A DNA stretch of 64,000 nucleotides from Chrysophaeum taylorii (lineage: Eukaryota; Sar; Pelagophyceae; Pelagomonadales; Pelagomonadaceae), in the NCBI GenBank assembly GCA_029834535.1, contig JAQMWT010000585.1, forward strand, positions 1-64,000, in the 5' to 3' direction. The translations under genes were made by a program, and so were the position numbers. Below the pieces are notes generated by a model that made no database searches, was not told the DNA's origin, and saw nothing but the letters and a program-made list of their open reading frames with translations. Shown here piece by piece: positions 41,444 through 50,742 of the stretch. Positions within the stretch are counted from its first letter, which is position 1. Each line of letters opens with the position of its first letter.

Positions 41444-43044
41444 TCACTTTCGGCTCTCGATCAGGTTCAGGATCCGGCGGAACGTCCAATTTTGGTTGTC
41501 GGGGGGCTCCAGCAGAAGAAGCATGAACCGTCCCGGGCGCCTCTGCTGGAAGCGGAAGCAAAGGTACCTCTGGCGGTTTCCATTTGGTGCGTTCCTGGAG
41601 ATCATCTTTCGACACCCATTAACGACACGGGTACGCGTATTCAGCAGCGGAACCTGTACGTGACGAAGGGTGGTGTCGGTAATTCGCAGATACTGCTCAG
41701 AGGGTCGATCTGTAGGGCGCAACGCGGTCGGCAGGACTTCGCCACTTTGGCGGAAACCTCGGGTCACGGAGTTACGCAGATCGAGGGCTAAAATGGCCAT
41801 AGTGTATGGGGGCACGACAGACGCCAGGTGCTTGAGCGAATCTGTATTGGACAGGCCAGCCCAATCATGGTCCAGCGGCATCGTGAGCAACTCTGCGGTC
41901 ATCTTGAGAGTCAAAGGCTGAGTGTCCGAGCGGTGCGGTTCTAAGTTTAGAGGAATGCGCGTAACGGTGTAAGCCGTATCCATTGCGTATCGGGACGAGC
42001 CTAGATTGCTGCTGGAGCAGGTGGCGTTCATCCGCATAACCTAATGCTGCAGCGGATTATTGTCACATATTCGCACACGTTCTCGGAGCCTCTTGCAGGT
42101 GCAGCGGGTGACTGGAGACCAACAACCGCACGCGACAGCTCATCAAATTGGGCGTAATTTCTTGAAAATTGACGACGTACACGTATGTAAACGCGCAATA
42201 TGAGAGATGATCGATGCTTCTTGTTCAATCAGCCACATCAGGAAGCCCGCCATTTTGCACAGTTCATCGTCCAATGAGTGGCCGTCACTCCCTTGCCGAC
42301 ATCTCTCGACGTCAAATTGCAGAGTGCTGAATGAACACGGGGCGGGGACGCCATGCACATCGACGACGACCATTATACTTCAGGCAAATAGCCCTTTATC
42401 AATCGGAGGGTCGTTTCATAGCGTCCGCATGGCGTATGCTGAACCACTGGCACCATAGGAAAATTCTTATAATGGATCTGGTTGGCAGCTGCGGAAGAGC
42501 CAAGAGCAAGGACGACTCGAAACGACGTCCCGCACAACTCGTTCGCTCGTTGCAGCCCTGAAGTGCTGCCTCCGGCGCCGCTGAATAGCATCACCACTTT
42601 GCGATACGTGATCGGGAGCCATTGGACATTTTCAAATCTTCGGCGAATCTCGCCTTCTGTAGCCTCTCGGCACTTCTTTTCCTCCTCGTCGGATCGTCGG
42701 TCGAAAGCGTCGTTACCGAGCGATTCCTGATGGGGGGTCACGTCGTTTTCGGCACACGGGGCCGACTTTTGTACCGAGCTCAAAAGCATCGGCGCGGGGG
42801 CCGCTTCGCATTGCGTCATATGACATGCGACCGAAACAGTGAACGACAGGTTGGCCTTGTCGTACTCGGCCTCACAGTCCTGCGTTAATTCTTCGACCGT
42901 TGCAACATGCAACTCGTCATCAAAACGAATAATATCACCCAGAGCGAGTACTTCACCTTGAGTAATCACAGTCGGCACATCTCGGGTGGAGGAAATCGCC
43001 ATTCGAGCGGCGAACTTGTCGTGATCATCGGAAGAGGAACACAT
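41444..43044 (-). pseudogene. Gyp-C cytosine-5 DNA methyltransferase, catalytic Cys changed to Arg
   Basis: Frame 42373-43044 has motif I (LFSGAGGSTSGLQRANE), then a GAA to TAA stop. Reading on gives MASPPRVHSAL: the motif IV nucleophile TGC of Gyp-B is CGT here, an Arg, so the enzyme is dead even with the frame repaired. The motif II Asp is also Gly (ALGSS for ALDSS). A one-base deletion follows near 42270. Motifs VI and VIII read in one frame as VVNFQEITPNLMSCRVRLLV, and motif X (SLKHLASVVPPYTMAILALD) lies in 41444-42037. This copy shows that the break in Gyp-B is an indel and not a built-in frameshift. Confidence 0.85.
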
Positions 43045-43052
43045 GCCGTCGA

Positions 43053-43825
43053 CTACCCCGAGTTGCTCGTATCCAGGGGATGTAGCAACGAAAACCTGCC
43101 CGTTTTCCAGGGCTCGGAACGGGTGACTGGCACGCAGTAAGTGCGCCCAGGCTCGACCTTCATCATGTGCGCAGCGTAGGCCACCACTTCATGGGCAGCG
43201 CTGCTCGAAACTCGAGAAGGCATGACAGTCGAGACTCCCCAAGTCGTCGAAGCTGCCGCTCGTTCTGGCGGTGGACTCTGGAGGTCTCTAATCGTGCACA
43301 AGCGAGCGTAAGCGCGATCCTCGACCGTGTTCAGGCTCTGCTTCATCGCGGGGTGCTGGTGACCGTAAATCGGCACTACCACTGGGCTGCGCTCATCATA
43401 AGTTGATCTGAACGCCAGGATGGGGGAATCGACTCGTCGACCCTGCACCTTCAACCACTTGCGCCCATATGCGACTTGCGTGCGGAGAAACGCAATGCGA
43501 TTGTGCGGGTAGTCCACCACGGCTCCCAGCACTCGAATATAGCGCGCTCCCAATAGAAATAAATGATTCGTATCGACAACGATAGCAACCACTGGGACTG
43601 CCACGTCGTCCGCAAGAGCGATTCGCAACGCAACCCATTTGTAGATAGTCGCCTTGTTCAATCCCGGCCCGTATAGGGTGCGCTCGAATGGGAGTTCGCC
43701 TTGGTCGAAGATTGTCTTATCCTTCGCCAGCTTGGCGACCATCTCGCGGCAAATATAAGAGACATCAGCCATTCCATCCACACCGATGATCGTTGCGAAC
43801 TTCGGCCCGTCTCGTCTTTTGTAAA
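43053..43825 (-). CDS. Gyp-C protease, C-terminal half
   Basis: Contains GVDGMADVSYICREMVAK, ELPFERTLYGPGLNKAT and VDTNHLFLLGARYIRVLGAV, the second half of the gypsy protease as in Gyp-A. The DTG half is at 48412-49176, separated by the palindromic element. The first codons of the open frame (to 43904) come from the inserted element. Confidence 0.75.
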
Positions 43826-43917
43826 TACAAGTGCAGGCCAGTAAGTTGACGTCCCAGTAAGTTGACCTGGTCCCAGTAAGTTGACCTGGTCCTAGTAAGT
43901 TCACCTGGTCCTAGTAA

Positions 43918-44575
43918 GGGCGGCTACCCGAGGACCTCGGCGTAGACGACAGTGCGCGTGTAGACGCCGGGGGGGGGCTTATCGGTATTGCGCGGCACGT
44001 GTGGGGTAGGGTGGAGTCGTCGACTCAGAAGAGCATATCCTCGGGGTTGCCGATCGACAGAGAGCCACGTAGAGCTGGACGTGGCAGAAGACGGGCTTGG
44101 GCAAGAGGACGCCGACCTTGCGGGGCGTCTGCCCCTGGCTCTTGTTGATCGTTTGGCGTCGGTGGGGCTTAAGGGATACTGGTTGGAGGAGCCTCGGTGA
44201 CACGACACGATCGATGATGCATCGGGTGCCGTTGCAGTGGCCGTGCGACGGGTCGAGGTTGCGAAGACTTTAAGCTCGAGGTCAAAGTCAGCATGCCGTT
44301 GGTTGTCAGGGAGTTGACAACTCGACCGTAAAGAGCGAGGCGTCGTCTTCCGACCCAACCTAGTCGGCCAAAAAGAACTCCGACGCCTCGTCTCCGGGAA
44401 AGGCCCCGGTCATGCGCGCGTTGTCAGCATCGACGACATCGTTTCGACGGGGCGTGAGAATGGCGCGCTGAAAGAGCCGCCGCGGGTCGTGGAAATAGTC
44501 TGCGAGGTCGCCGTAGACGGCTTGGAGGATCAATGTCTGGCTCGCGCGCCTACCTGATCCTTACCCTAAATCGGG
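43918..44575 (-). pseudogene. Pif1-type (Helitron-like) helicase C-terminus, left arm
   Basis: Minus-strand frame 43979-44203 reads RRQTINKSQGQTPRKVGVLL and PKPVFCHVQLYVALCRSATP, the last helicase motifs (NKSQGQT...V..L..PVFSHGQLYVALSR) of Pif1 and Helitron helicases. Other frames add an upstream part. The helicase unwinds DNA in rolling-circle transposons. No Rep nuclease is present, and the frame is broken. Confidence 0.75.
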
Positions 44576-44599
44576 GGACAAACAAACAAACACGGCCCC

Positions 44600-45790
44600 T
44601 TGTGCGTAGCCTCCACTCCGAGCTCTCTGAGGCACTGTACCCGATCAACGTTGCCGTCGGGGTCAAGGGCGGCCCCTCGCGCCTCGTCTTTGGCGTCCGC
44701 ACCCACGCGGAGCAGTACCCCGACCAGGTCATCATCAAGCTGGACAAACGCAACGCCTTCAACGAGCTCAAGCGCCGGACCGTCGTGGACAAACTCGCAA
44801 AACCACGCCAACGCTAAGCTGCGTGCCTATGGCCACTTTATGTTCAAGCAATTACGGCCGGCATCCTGGGTGGCCCTCCACGGCCCCACCGGCCTCGATC
44901 GCGCCCCCTTCGACTCTCAAGAAGGCGGCCAGCAAGGCGACCCCACCTATCCACCGGCGTACTGTCTGGCAACGCATGACGCCGCTCAGGCCCTTGACAC
45001 CCGCTTACGTTCATGTGCCGGCTACGCCCGATTTGGCATGGACGACGGCGTCATCTCTGGTTCCCCTCGTGAGGTTGTCGACGCCCTCCTGCAGTACGCC
45101 CGCGACATCCAAGCTAGCGGCGAGGAGCTCCGCCTCGACAACTGCGTGGCGTTCTGTCCGGCACTTGGCATGGGTCTTCTCGACCACCCCGATGTTCACG
45201 ACCACGTCCAAGTTGCGCCTGACGGCACGCGTACTCTTGCTGGTATCCCCGTTGTCGCCGACGGCCTCGTAATCTACGGTGTGCCCATCGGCTCCCCCGG
45301 CCACGCCGGAGATGCCTATGTCGAAGCTACCTTGCAGCGCGAGGTTGACGCTCAGGTGAGCTACATGAGCCGTATTCGCACCAAGCTCCAGAACGTCTCC
45401 CTCCACTGCATGTACTCGTTGGGCCGCTACTGCATCGCCCCGCGCATGGACTACATCGCGCAACACTGCTACCCCACCAATGCCTTGAGCGCGCTCCGCC
45501 GCTTCGACGTTGCCGTCCTCAGCTTCGTCGCCACAGCACTTGGCGCAGATCCGCGTCAGGTTTTTGACTCCACCGGCATCGTCCTCCAACGCCTCCGTCT
45601 TCCTGCTCGAAGTGGGGGTGGCGGCATTCGCTCCTGCGCCGACCTCAGCCCCGCCGCCTTTGTTGGCACGGCGGCCCAGGCCCTCCCACACCTCGTCGAC
45701 CTTCGCGATCCTACGGGTGCCGTGGAGGTCCCTGGCTACCTCCCCCCGCCTCGCCTCGGTCCTGGGTGCCACTTCTTTTCGCACAGGTAA
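44600..45790 (+). CDS. LINE reverse transcriptase
   Basis: RT motif A is IIKLDKRNAFNELKRR (in the frame 44533-44817), motif B SQEGGQQGDPTYPPAYCLAT, motif C RFGMDDGVISG with the Asp pair at 45041-45046, and motif E VIYGVPIGSPGHAGD. A frame change near 44800 links motif A to the rest. The NAFN ... EGxQQGDP ... DDG pattern is non-LTR type, but I cannot place the clade. Fingers and palm are present; no APE-type endonuclease precedes it. Confidence 0.85.
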   Translation: MCVASTPSSLRHCTRSTLPSGSRAAPRASSLASAPTRSSTPTRSSSSWTNATPSTSSSAGPSWTNSQNHANAKLRAYGHFMFKQLRPASWVALHGPTGLDRAPFDSQEGGQQGDPTYPPAYCLATHDAAQALDTRLRSCAGYARFGMDDGVISGSPREVVDALLQYARDIQASGEELRLDNCVAFCPALGMGLLDHPDVHDHVQVAPDGTRTLAGIPVVADGLVIYGVPIGSPGHAGDAYVEATLQREVDAQVSYMSRIRTKLQNVSLHCMYSLGRYCIAPRMDYIAQHCYPTNALSALRRFDVAVLSFVATALGADPRQVFDSTGIVLQRLRLPARSGGGGIRSCADLSPAAFVGTAAQALPHLVDLRDPTGAVEVPGYLPPPRLGPGCHFFSHR

Positions 45791-47147
45791 CGAGTTGCAC
45801 CGTTGGCACCACCTCCTCGCATCCGGCTGCCGCCTGGGGCGAGCACTCGAGACTGCGTGGGACGGACTTCGGGCTGATCTCCGTACCACGCTGGCTTCCC
45901 ACGGCGGCGCTGGTTCCGGCGACCCCGCCAACGTTCATCTCGTCGACGGTCCTCTCTCCCACGAATTCGTCTCCATGGGCGTCCTCGTCGACCCCACCAT
46001 CTCGACACCCGTGCTCATACCCCAACTCCAGCGTGCTCTAACCTCCCAGCGCGAGACAGCTCGGGCCACTGCACTCCAGCGCCTTGCGGCCACCCTTCCC
46101 ATCACCGAAGCACTTCGAGTAGCGGCGTCCTCATGGGATCGCTTCTCGACCACGTTCATCAGCTCGTGGCCCAGCTCTGCCCTTCAAATCCCCAACCGCT
46201 GCTGGGCTGAGATGTGTGCCCAGTACTTTGGCTACCCCTCTCCAGCTTGTTTGGGCCTCGTGGGCACTCGCATTCTGGGCACTGACGTCGTTCTCGACGC
46301 TCACGGCAAGGTGCTTCTCACGCAGGCCAACCTTGTCAACCGCGGAGGAGCGCGGACCACCTGGCACGACGGCCAGCTCGGGTGCGTCCTCGGCAGCGTC
46401 AAAGAGGCCGGCATCCCAGCCCTGTCCGAGGTTTTCGGCATCTTTGCTGACGTCGTCGCCCCTACCATTCGCACGCGCCTCTACGGCCGGTACCGAGGCA
46501 ATCTCGCCCGACGCCAAGTCGTCCCAGACATCCTCACCACGCTCGACAACAAGGAGCAACTCTACGACATCAAAACCCTCGCTTGGGGTTCGTTGTACAC
46601 CGCCCACGCCCTCCATCCCTCCCACCCGTCGCCTGTCGATCGGCGCGCAGCGCAAGTCCACTCCGAATTCCTTGCTCACGCCCGCGGCATCGACGCCATC
46701 ATCCCCCAGCCGGGTACAGCACCACCGCCTGGCTTCTTGGGCCCTGTCGAACAGCGGCTACGTAGCTACGGCACCGTCGCCGGCCTCGTCTTTGGTGCCT
46801 TCGGTGAGGCCAGCGCGGCGTGCCACGCTCTCGCCCAAACATGCGCAGAGCGCATCGCTGCGCGAACCTGGGTGGCAAGCGGCTGCGCCAACTTCACAGA
46901 GGCAAAGGCGGCCCAAACTCGCCGCATCTACCGTGAGTGGGGGATCGCCAACACATTAGGCCGGGCTCGCTGGGCCCTCACCGCCCTCACCCATGTCGCC
47001 GCCTCGGGGAACCCCACCCAGGCCGCCCGATCCCAGCAGGACGTCACCCTTCGTCGCACATACGTCCGGCGGCAGCATGCGTACGACCTACGGGCGGGGC
47101 CCGTCCTCTCTTCGCCTGCCCCACGCCTCGGCGATGACCCCGACTAG
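45510..47147 (+). CDS. LINE C-terminal region with PD-(D/E)XK-like endonuclease
   Basis: A frame change near 45760-45790 moves from the RT frame into this one. Residues RRQVVPDILTTLDNKEQLYD, then IKTLAWG, give P-D (46524-46529) and D-I-K (46565-46573), which fits the restriction-like endonuclease that follows RT in site-specific LINEs. Upstream is a long helical region without recognised domain. The usual CCHC finger is not obvious. It would nick the target to prime reverse transcription. The nuclease call is inference from two short motifs and position. Confidence 0.55.
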   Translation: MPSSASSPQHLAQIRVRFLTPPASSSNASVFLLEVGVAAFAPAPTSAPPPLLARRPRPSHTSSTFAILRVPWRSLATSPRLASVLGATSFRTGNELHRWHHLLASGCRLGRALETAWDGLRADLRTTLASHGGAGSGDPANVHLVDGPLSHEFVSMGVLVDPTISTPVLIPQLQRALTSQRETARATALQRLAATLPITEALRVAASSWDRFSTTFISSWPSSALQIPNRCWAEMCAQYFGYPSPACLGLVGTRILGTDVVLDAHGKVLLTQANLVNRGGARTTWHDGQLGCVLGSVKEAGIPALSEVFGIFADVVAPTIRTRLYGRYRGNLARRQVVPDILTTLDNKEQLYDIKTLAWGSLYTAHALHPSHPSPVDRRAAQVHSEFLAHARGIDAIIPQPGTAPPPGFLGPVEQRLRSYGTVAGLVFGAFGEASAACHALAQTCAERIAARTWVASGCANFTEAKAAQTRRIYREWGIANTLGRARWALTALTHVAASGNPTQAARSQQDVTLRRTYVRRQHAYDLRAGPVLSSPAPRLGDDPD

Positions 47148-47370
47148 GTCCCGCGTACTTATCTCCGCCCGTCAGGCACATCCCTCATACCCCACAAACC
47201 CACCCACATCCTTCATGCTCCCCACACACACCCCCCTCTTAGCAGTCGACATTTACAGACAAACAGTACCCACCCACATCCTTCATGCTCCCCACACACA
47301 CCCCCCCTCTTAGCAGTCGACATTTAAAGACAAACAAACAAACAAACAAACAAACAAACAAACAAACAAA

Positions 47371-47442
47371 CAAACAGACAAACATCTGCCGATTAGTAGT
47401 CTTAACGTCTTAACTACTAATCGGCAGATGTTTGTCTGTTTG
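47371..47442. repeat. perfect long hairpin at the centre of the palindrome
   Basis: At least 29 bp on each side (47371-47399 and 47414-47442) pair perfectly around a 14-nt loop; pairing continues into the flanking ACAA/TTGT repeats. It is the centre of symmetry of the two helicase arms. Confidence 0.9.
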
Positions 47443-48105
47443 TTTGTTTGTCTGTTTGTTTGTCCCTCGATTTAGGGTAAGGATCAGGTAGGCGCGAGAG
47501 CCAGACAGTGATCCTCCAAGCCGTCTACGGCGACCTCGCAGACTATTTCCACGACCCGCGGCGGCTCTTTCAGCGCGCCATTCTCTCGCCCCGTCGAAAC
47601 GATGTTGTCGATGCTGACAACGTGCGCATGACCTCGGCCTTTTTTTCCCGGAGACGAGGCGTCGGAGTTCTTTTCGGCCGACTAGGTTGGGTCGGAAGAC
47701 GACGCCTCGCTCTCAAGAGTCGAGTTTTCAACTCCCTGACAACCAACGGCATGCTGACTTTGATCGCGAGCTCAAAGTCTTCGCAACCTCGACCCGTCGC
47801 ACGGCCACTGCAACGGTACCAGATACATGATCGATCGTGTCGTTGTCACCGAGGCTCCTCCAGCCTGTATCCCTTAAGGCCCGCCGACGCCAAACGATCA
47901 CCAGGAGCCAGGGCCAGACGCCCCGCGAGGTCGGCGTCCTCTTGGCGAAGCCCGTCTTCTGCCACGTCCAGCTCTACGTGGCTCTCTGTCGATCGGCAAC
48001 CCCGAGGATATCCTCTTCTTGGTCGACGACTCCACCCTACTCCACACATGCTGCGCAATACCGATAAGCCCTCTCCCAGCGTCTACACGCGCACTATAGG
48101 TTAAC
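47440..48105 (+). pseudogene. Pif1-type helicase C-terminus, right arm
   Basis: Mirror copy of the left arm. 47508-47640 reads LQAVYGDLADYFHDPRRLFQ then RAILSPRRNDVVDADNV (helicase AILxPxN segment); 47837-48067 reads RRRQTITRSQGQTPREVGVL and LAKPVFCHVQLYVALCRSA. Frame changes lie between. It diverges slightly from the left arm, so the two have been evolving separately. Confidence 0.75.
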
Positions 48106-48411
48106 TTACTGGGACCAGGTGAACTTACTGGAACCAGGTGAACTTACGGAGGTTAGAGATTGGGACTAGGTGAAATTAGTGACCAGGCGAACTTACGGAG
48201 ACCAAGTGAACTTACTGGGGTTTTTAGAGTAAACTCAAAGGTTAGCGGCGTGTGCGGATCAAAGCAGCTTAGATTGGCGGGGGTGACGGCGACGAGTTCA
48301 AAGGAAAGTGGATGTGAGCACGAGTGGGTTTACGCCGAATTTACTGGGGTTAGAGATTGGGACTAGGTGAACTTAACGGGGACTAAGTGAACTTACTGGC
48401 CTGCACTTGTA

Positions 48412-49176
48412 AGGATGTAAAACTGTGAACGTAAGCGTGCCAGTATCCAAACAACCGATGGTGACGAGGTCTTCCTCGATCTTTTTCCCATCGCGCGGCG
48501 ACAGGGCGGTATGATGGCATCGCCTCTTCAGATCCGCGTCGCCCGGCATCTGCATCGACACAGCTGCCATCGCAGGCGTCACGCGCCTCGTCTCTGGCTC
48601 TACATTAGCGTCCGCCGCACTCTTTTTGTCTGGTGGCTTTCTCTCTTTTTCCATCGCGACCTCGGGTGAGCTCGGCGTTTCAGCTGCATCCTCATCTCCA
48701 AGTTCCGCTGGCGCCTCTGGGTTCTCCCATATGCCGTTCATTTCGCCCTCCCACGATACTTCCATCGACTCGCCCTCGGATCGTCGCTCTCCACTACCGA
48801 TTCCAGTCGGGTCTCGGCTCCTCGCGGCTTCTTCGCTGCAGCTCGGCGATCGACTCCTTCTTTGCGCCGGCGGTCTCTTCCGCAGGAAGCTCTGAGCCTT
48901 CGCCCACAATTTCCGAAAGCTCCACCTTGTCTTATTTCCGCGAAAGCTGTACGACTTCATCCAGCTTGCGTGCCCATCAATCGTGCCCTTCTCAGCTTCA
49001 TCGGCGCTTCGACTGTCATCATCGGTCACCGGCAGCGAGCTCCGACACTTCCCAATCGGCAAATTCACTTCCTCCTTCGCTTCATCGGACGTTTCCTGCA
49101 ATCGCTCGTGCGTCCAGTTGGGCATTTCTGCCCACTTCTCCTCCATCGGCGCGCCTGTGGTCCGATCTGTGACCAA
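48412..49176 (-). CDS. Gyp-C protease, N-terminal half
   Basis: The frame (ORF 48373-49176) is acidic and basic in turns, with KIEEDLVTIGCLDTGTLTFT at the end: the catalytic DTG is intact. The frame is cut at 48411 by the palindromic element. Upstream, PAQRRSRSPSCSEEAARSRD is RS-like, so the RS and protease regions may be one long polyprotein here. Confidence 0.75.
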
Positions 49177-49477
49177 AACCGTTTCGGGGGGCAGCAGGAA
49201 AAGAAGACGTCGTAACCGACGTCAACTCGGTGAGTGTGACGTCGTCAGCGCGCTCGTCCCTGGACGACATCACATTGACAAATTGGGGGACACTGGATTT
49301 TGGAGCGCTGGGTCGTCTTCCTCTGCATCTGAGTCTCCCCAGTAGCGCGGAGATTCCAAATCGTCGGTCGATATTCCTTCCATAGTCGTTGTGGAGGGTC
49401 ACAGAGCAATCTGAGCGTCGGTGATCGTTTCCTCCGGTCGCAAACGATGGCTGCTCGGCGCGGCGGCATCGGCAATA

Positions 49478-49873
49478 TCATCGGAGGACTGGGCGGAGCG
49501 AATCTATGGGTAGACAACGACTCCCAATGGTAACTGCGCTTCGCACGGGGCCTGAAACGCAAAAGGTGGCGCTCGAATGGCCCTCACTATCTTGGTAACG
49601 TCCGCCGTCGTACTCCTCGGCGCGTGGTCGGCGTCGGCTGCGCCGGCGCGAATTTCGACTGGGGCTCCAGCTATTTCGGCGACGGCGGAGGCTCACACTG
49701 GGTGTTCGGCTGTTGACCCGCTGGTCGGGGCTCTTACTTCGGCGTCGGCGTGACGATAGAGTAGGTGACGAACGCTCGTCTCGTGGCCTCGTAGACGACG
49801 ACTGGTCGTCCCTCATACTTCTAAATTCATCTCTCATCGACGCCATGGCGGATCCGATCTCGGAGAACGCCAT
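49478..49873 (-). CDS. Gyp-C Arg/Ser-rich ORF
   Basis: 131 aa with SSRRRRSKSPDQRVNSRTP and RRRNSWSPSRNSRRRSRRRP, then GGRYQDSEGHSSATFCVSGP, matching Gyp-A (GGRYREDSGHSSATFAFTTP). It lies directly after the LTR, because gag is deleted in this copy. The middle to the protease (49177-49477) continues in broken frames. Confidence 0.65.
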   Translation of the reverse strand: MAFSEIGSAMASMRDEFRSMRDDQSSSTRPRDERSSPTLSSRRRRSKSPDQRVNSRTPSVSLRRRRNSWSPSRNSRRRSRRRPRAEEYDGGRYQDSEGHSSATFCVSGPVRSAVTIGSRCLPIDSLRPVLR

Positions 49874-49909
49874 CTGAAGGTCGTGAGCGGATTCCGATCC
49901 TCCACCACT

Positions 49910-50225
49910 TGTGGCCGCAAAAACGTTCCCGACCCGGGGTGACAGAGGGGGTACTCACCGACACGCCGGAGACCTCACTGCTCGAGGTCAATACGGACTC
50001 GGGGTCGGTTACGCTCGCCACAACACTTGCTCACGCTCACCAAGCCTCCCAACTTGAGGCTGGAGAGTTGATTTATGATAGCAAGATACCCTCTTATTGA
50101 GAGAGCAGGGCGGCGTTAGTAGGATAAAATCCCATGACATCATAAGGAAAGCAAGAAAAGGGTTCCGTCGAACGGGTGTAAGCATTGAGAAGCGGGGTAA
50201 GCCTCAGCGAGGAGATACCGCCACA
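49910..50225 (-). repeat. Gyp-C 5' LTR
   Basis: Starts TGTGGCCGCAAAAACG, ends GATACCGCCACA. It aligns with the Gyp-E LTR (5478-5767) and less closely with the Gyp-A LTRs. Confidence 0.8.
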
Positions 50226-50248
50226 CCACCCGCAGTTTGGACACTCTG

Positions 50249-50309
50249 TAAGGCCACGTTGTGACCGCCGGCCCGGCTACGAGGGGCGGGTGAAGAAGTG
50301 TCGACCACA
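50249..50309 (+). repeat. fragment of a Gyp-D-type LTR
   Basis: GGCCACGTTGTGACCG...GAGGGGCGGGTGA...CCACA matches the 3' end of the Gyp-D LTR (6096-6156). It borders the Gyp-C LTR, so Gyp-C may have inserted in a Gyp-D relative. Confidence 0.65.
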
Positions 50310-50742
50310 GAAGAACAAGACGAAGATACCGAGGTCGTTCACGTCGCCTAAGGCAAGAAACACAGAGCACCATCTACGGCGACTCCTCCTTCGTCCCGAA
50401 ACGCAAATGAAACTTAGAGCATCCGACCTAAGCAATAGCGGGCGGGGGGGCACGGAACTGACGGGGCGCGGCAGGGACCGGGGCAGGCGTAAAAAAAGTG
50501 GCGTTCACTTCACCATTGTTCACTTTAGCCACGTCGGGCGCCCTGACCGTTTTCACTTCAACTCACTTCACGAGACGCGGGTGACGTGGTTCACGTTCAT
50601 TGGTAGGGTTAAGTGAATTCCCAACGCTGGTTTTTACAATAACAGGTGGGTCGAGATCGGCGGCTCTCGGAATTCAATCCGCGTTTCTGGTCGAAACTGC
50701 TTGTAAGAGTAAAAAAAAAAAAAAAAAAGCGGAAAAGAGCTG
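50310..50742. other. intergenic, no gene seen
   Basis: About 430 bp upstream of the TRAPPC12-like start codon. It has an 18-A run at 50711-50728 close to the start, and no coding signal. It may hold the promoter or further upstream exons of that gene; a possible 3' splice site (CACTGCAG) lies at about 50745-50754. Confidence 0.4.

Larger units (their letters stand above)
44593..47330 (+). mobile_element. LINE (non-LTR retrotransposon) in an (ACAA)n tract, 5'-truncated
   Basis: The ORF region starts in the RT fingers and has no upstream endonuclease, so it is 5'-truncated. ACAA repeats lie on both sides (44578-44592 and 47325-47380). The 3' untranslated part contains a tandem duplication of about 66 bp (47204-47333, each with CATCCTTCATGCTCCCCACA and CTCTTAGCAGTCGACATTTA). 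RT followed by a PD-(D/E)XK-like endonuclease is the architecture of site-specific LINE clades such as CRE, R2 and NeSL. Confidence 0.8.
43826..48411. mobile_element. palindromic (foldback) element with Pif1-type helicase arms, containing a LINE
   Basis: The ends are a terminal inverted repeat: TACAAGTGCAGGCCAGTAAG at 43826 and its reverse complement ending at 48411. Next to both ends are repeats of an 18-20 bp unit (CCAGTAAGTTGACCTGGT type). The inverted arms (about 43826-44592 and 47330-48411) carry the same helicase remnant in opposite directions, and meet at a hairpin at 47371-47442. A LINE (about 44593-47330) lies in the left arm's (ACAA)n. It interrupts the Gyp-C protease; right border filler AGG obscures the target duplication. 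Second, truncated copy at 4139-4631. Confidence 0.8.
39670..50225 (-). mobile_element. Gyp-C: Ty3/Gypsy DNMT element, right part with 5' LTR and three insertions
   Basis: Continues from 30241. Minus-strand order from the 5' LTR (49910-50225): RS ORF (49478-49873), protease N-half (48412-49176), [palindromic element 43826-48411], protease C-half (43053-43825), DNMT (41444-43044), RT and RNase H (39670-41358, with SINE S3). The gag seen in Gyp-A between LTR and RS ORF is missing. Every break is explained by a recognised insertion, and the flanking sequence joins up when compared with Gyp-B. Confidence 0.88.

Noticed and set aside
43979-44203. Independent host Pif1 helicase gene
   Set aside because: It is a short broken fragment repeated in mirror image at 47837-48067 inside terminal repeats, so it belongs to a mobile element.
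45011-45931. 306-codon minus-strand ORF opposite the LINE RT
   Set aside because: It mirrors the GC-rich RT frame; the RT motifs on the plus strand decide the coding strand.
47340-47380. Ordinary ACAA microsatellite
   Set aside because: It is continuous with the arms and hairpin of the palindrome and with the LINE end, so it is treated as part of those.
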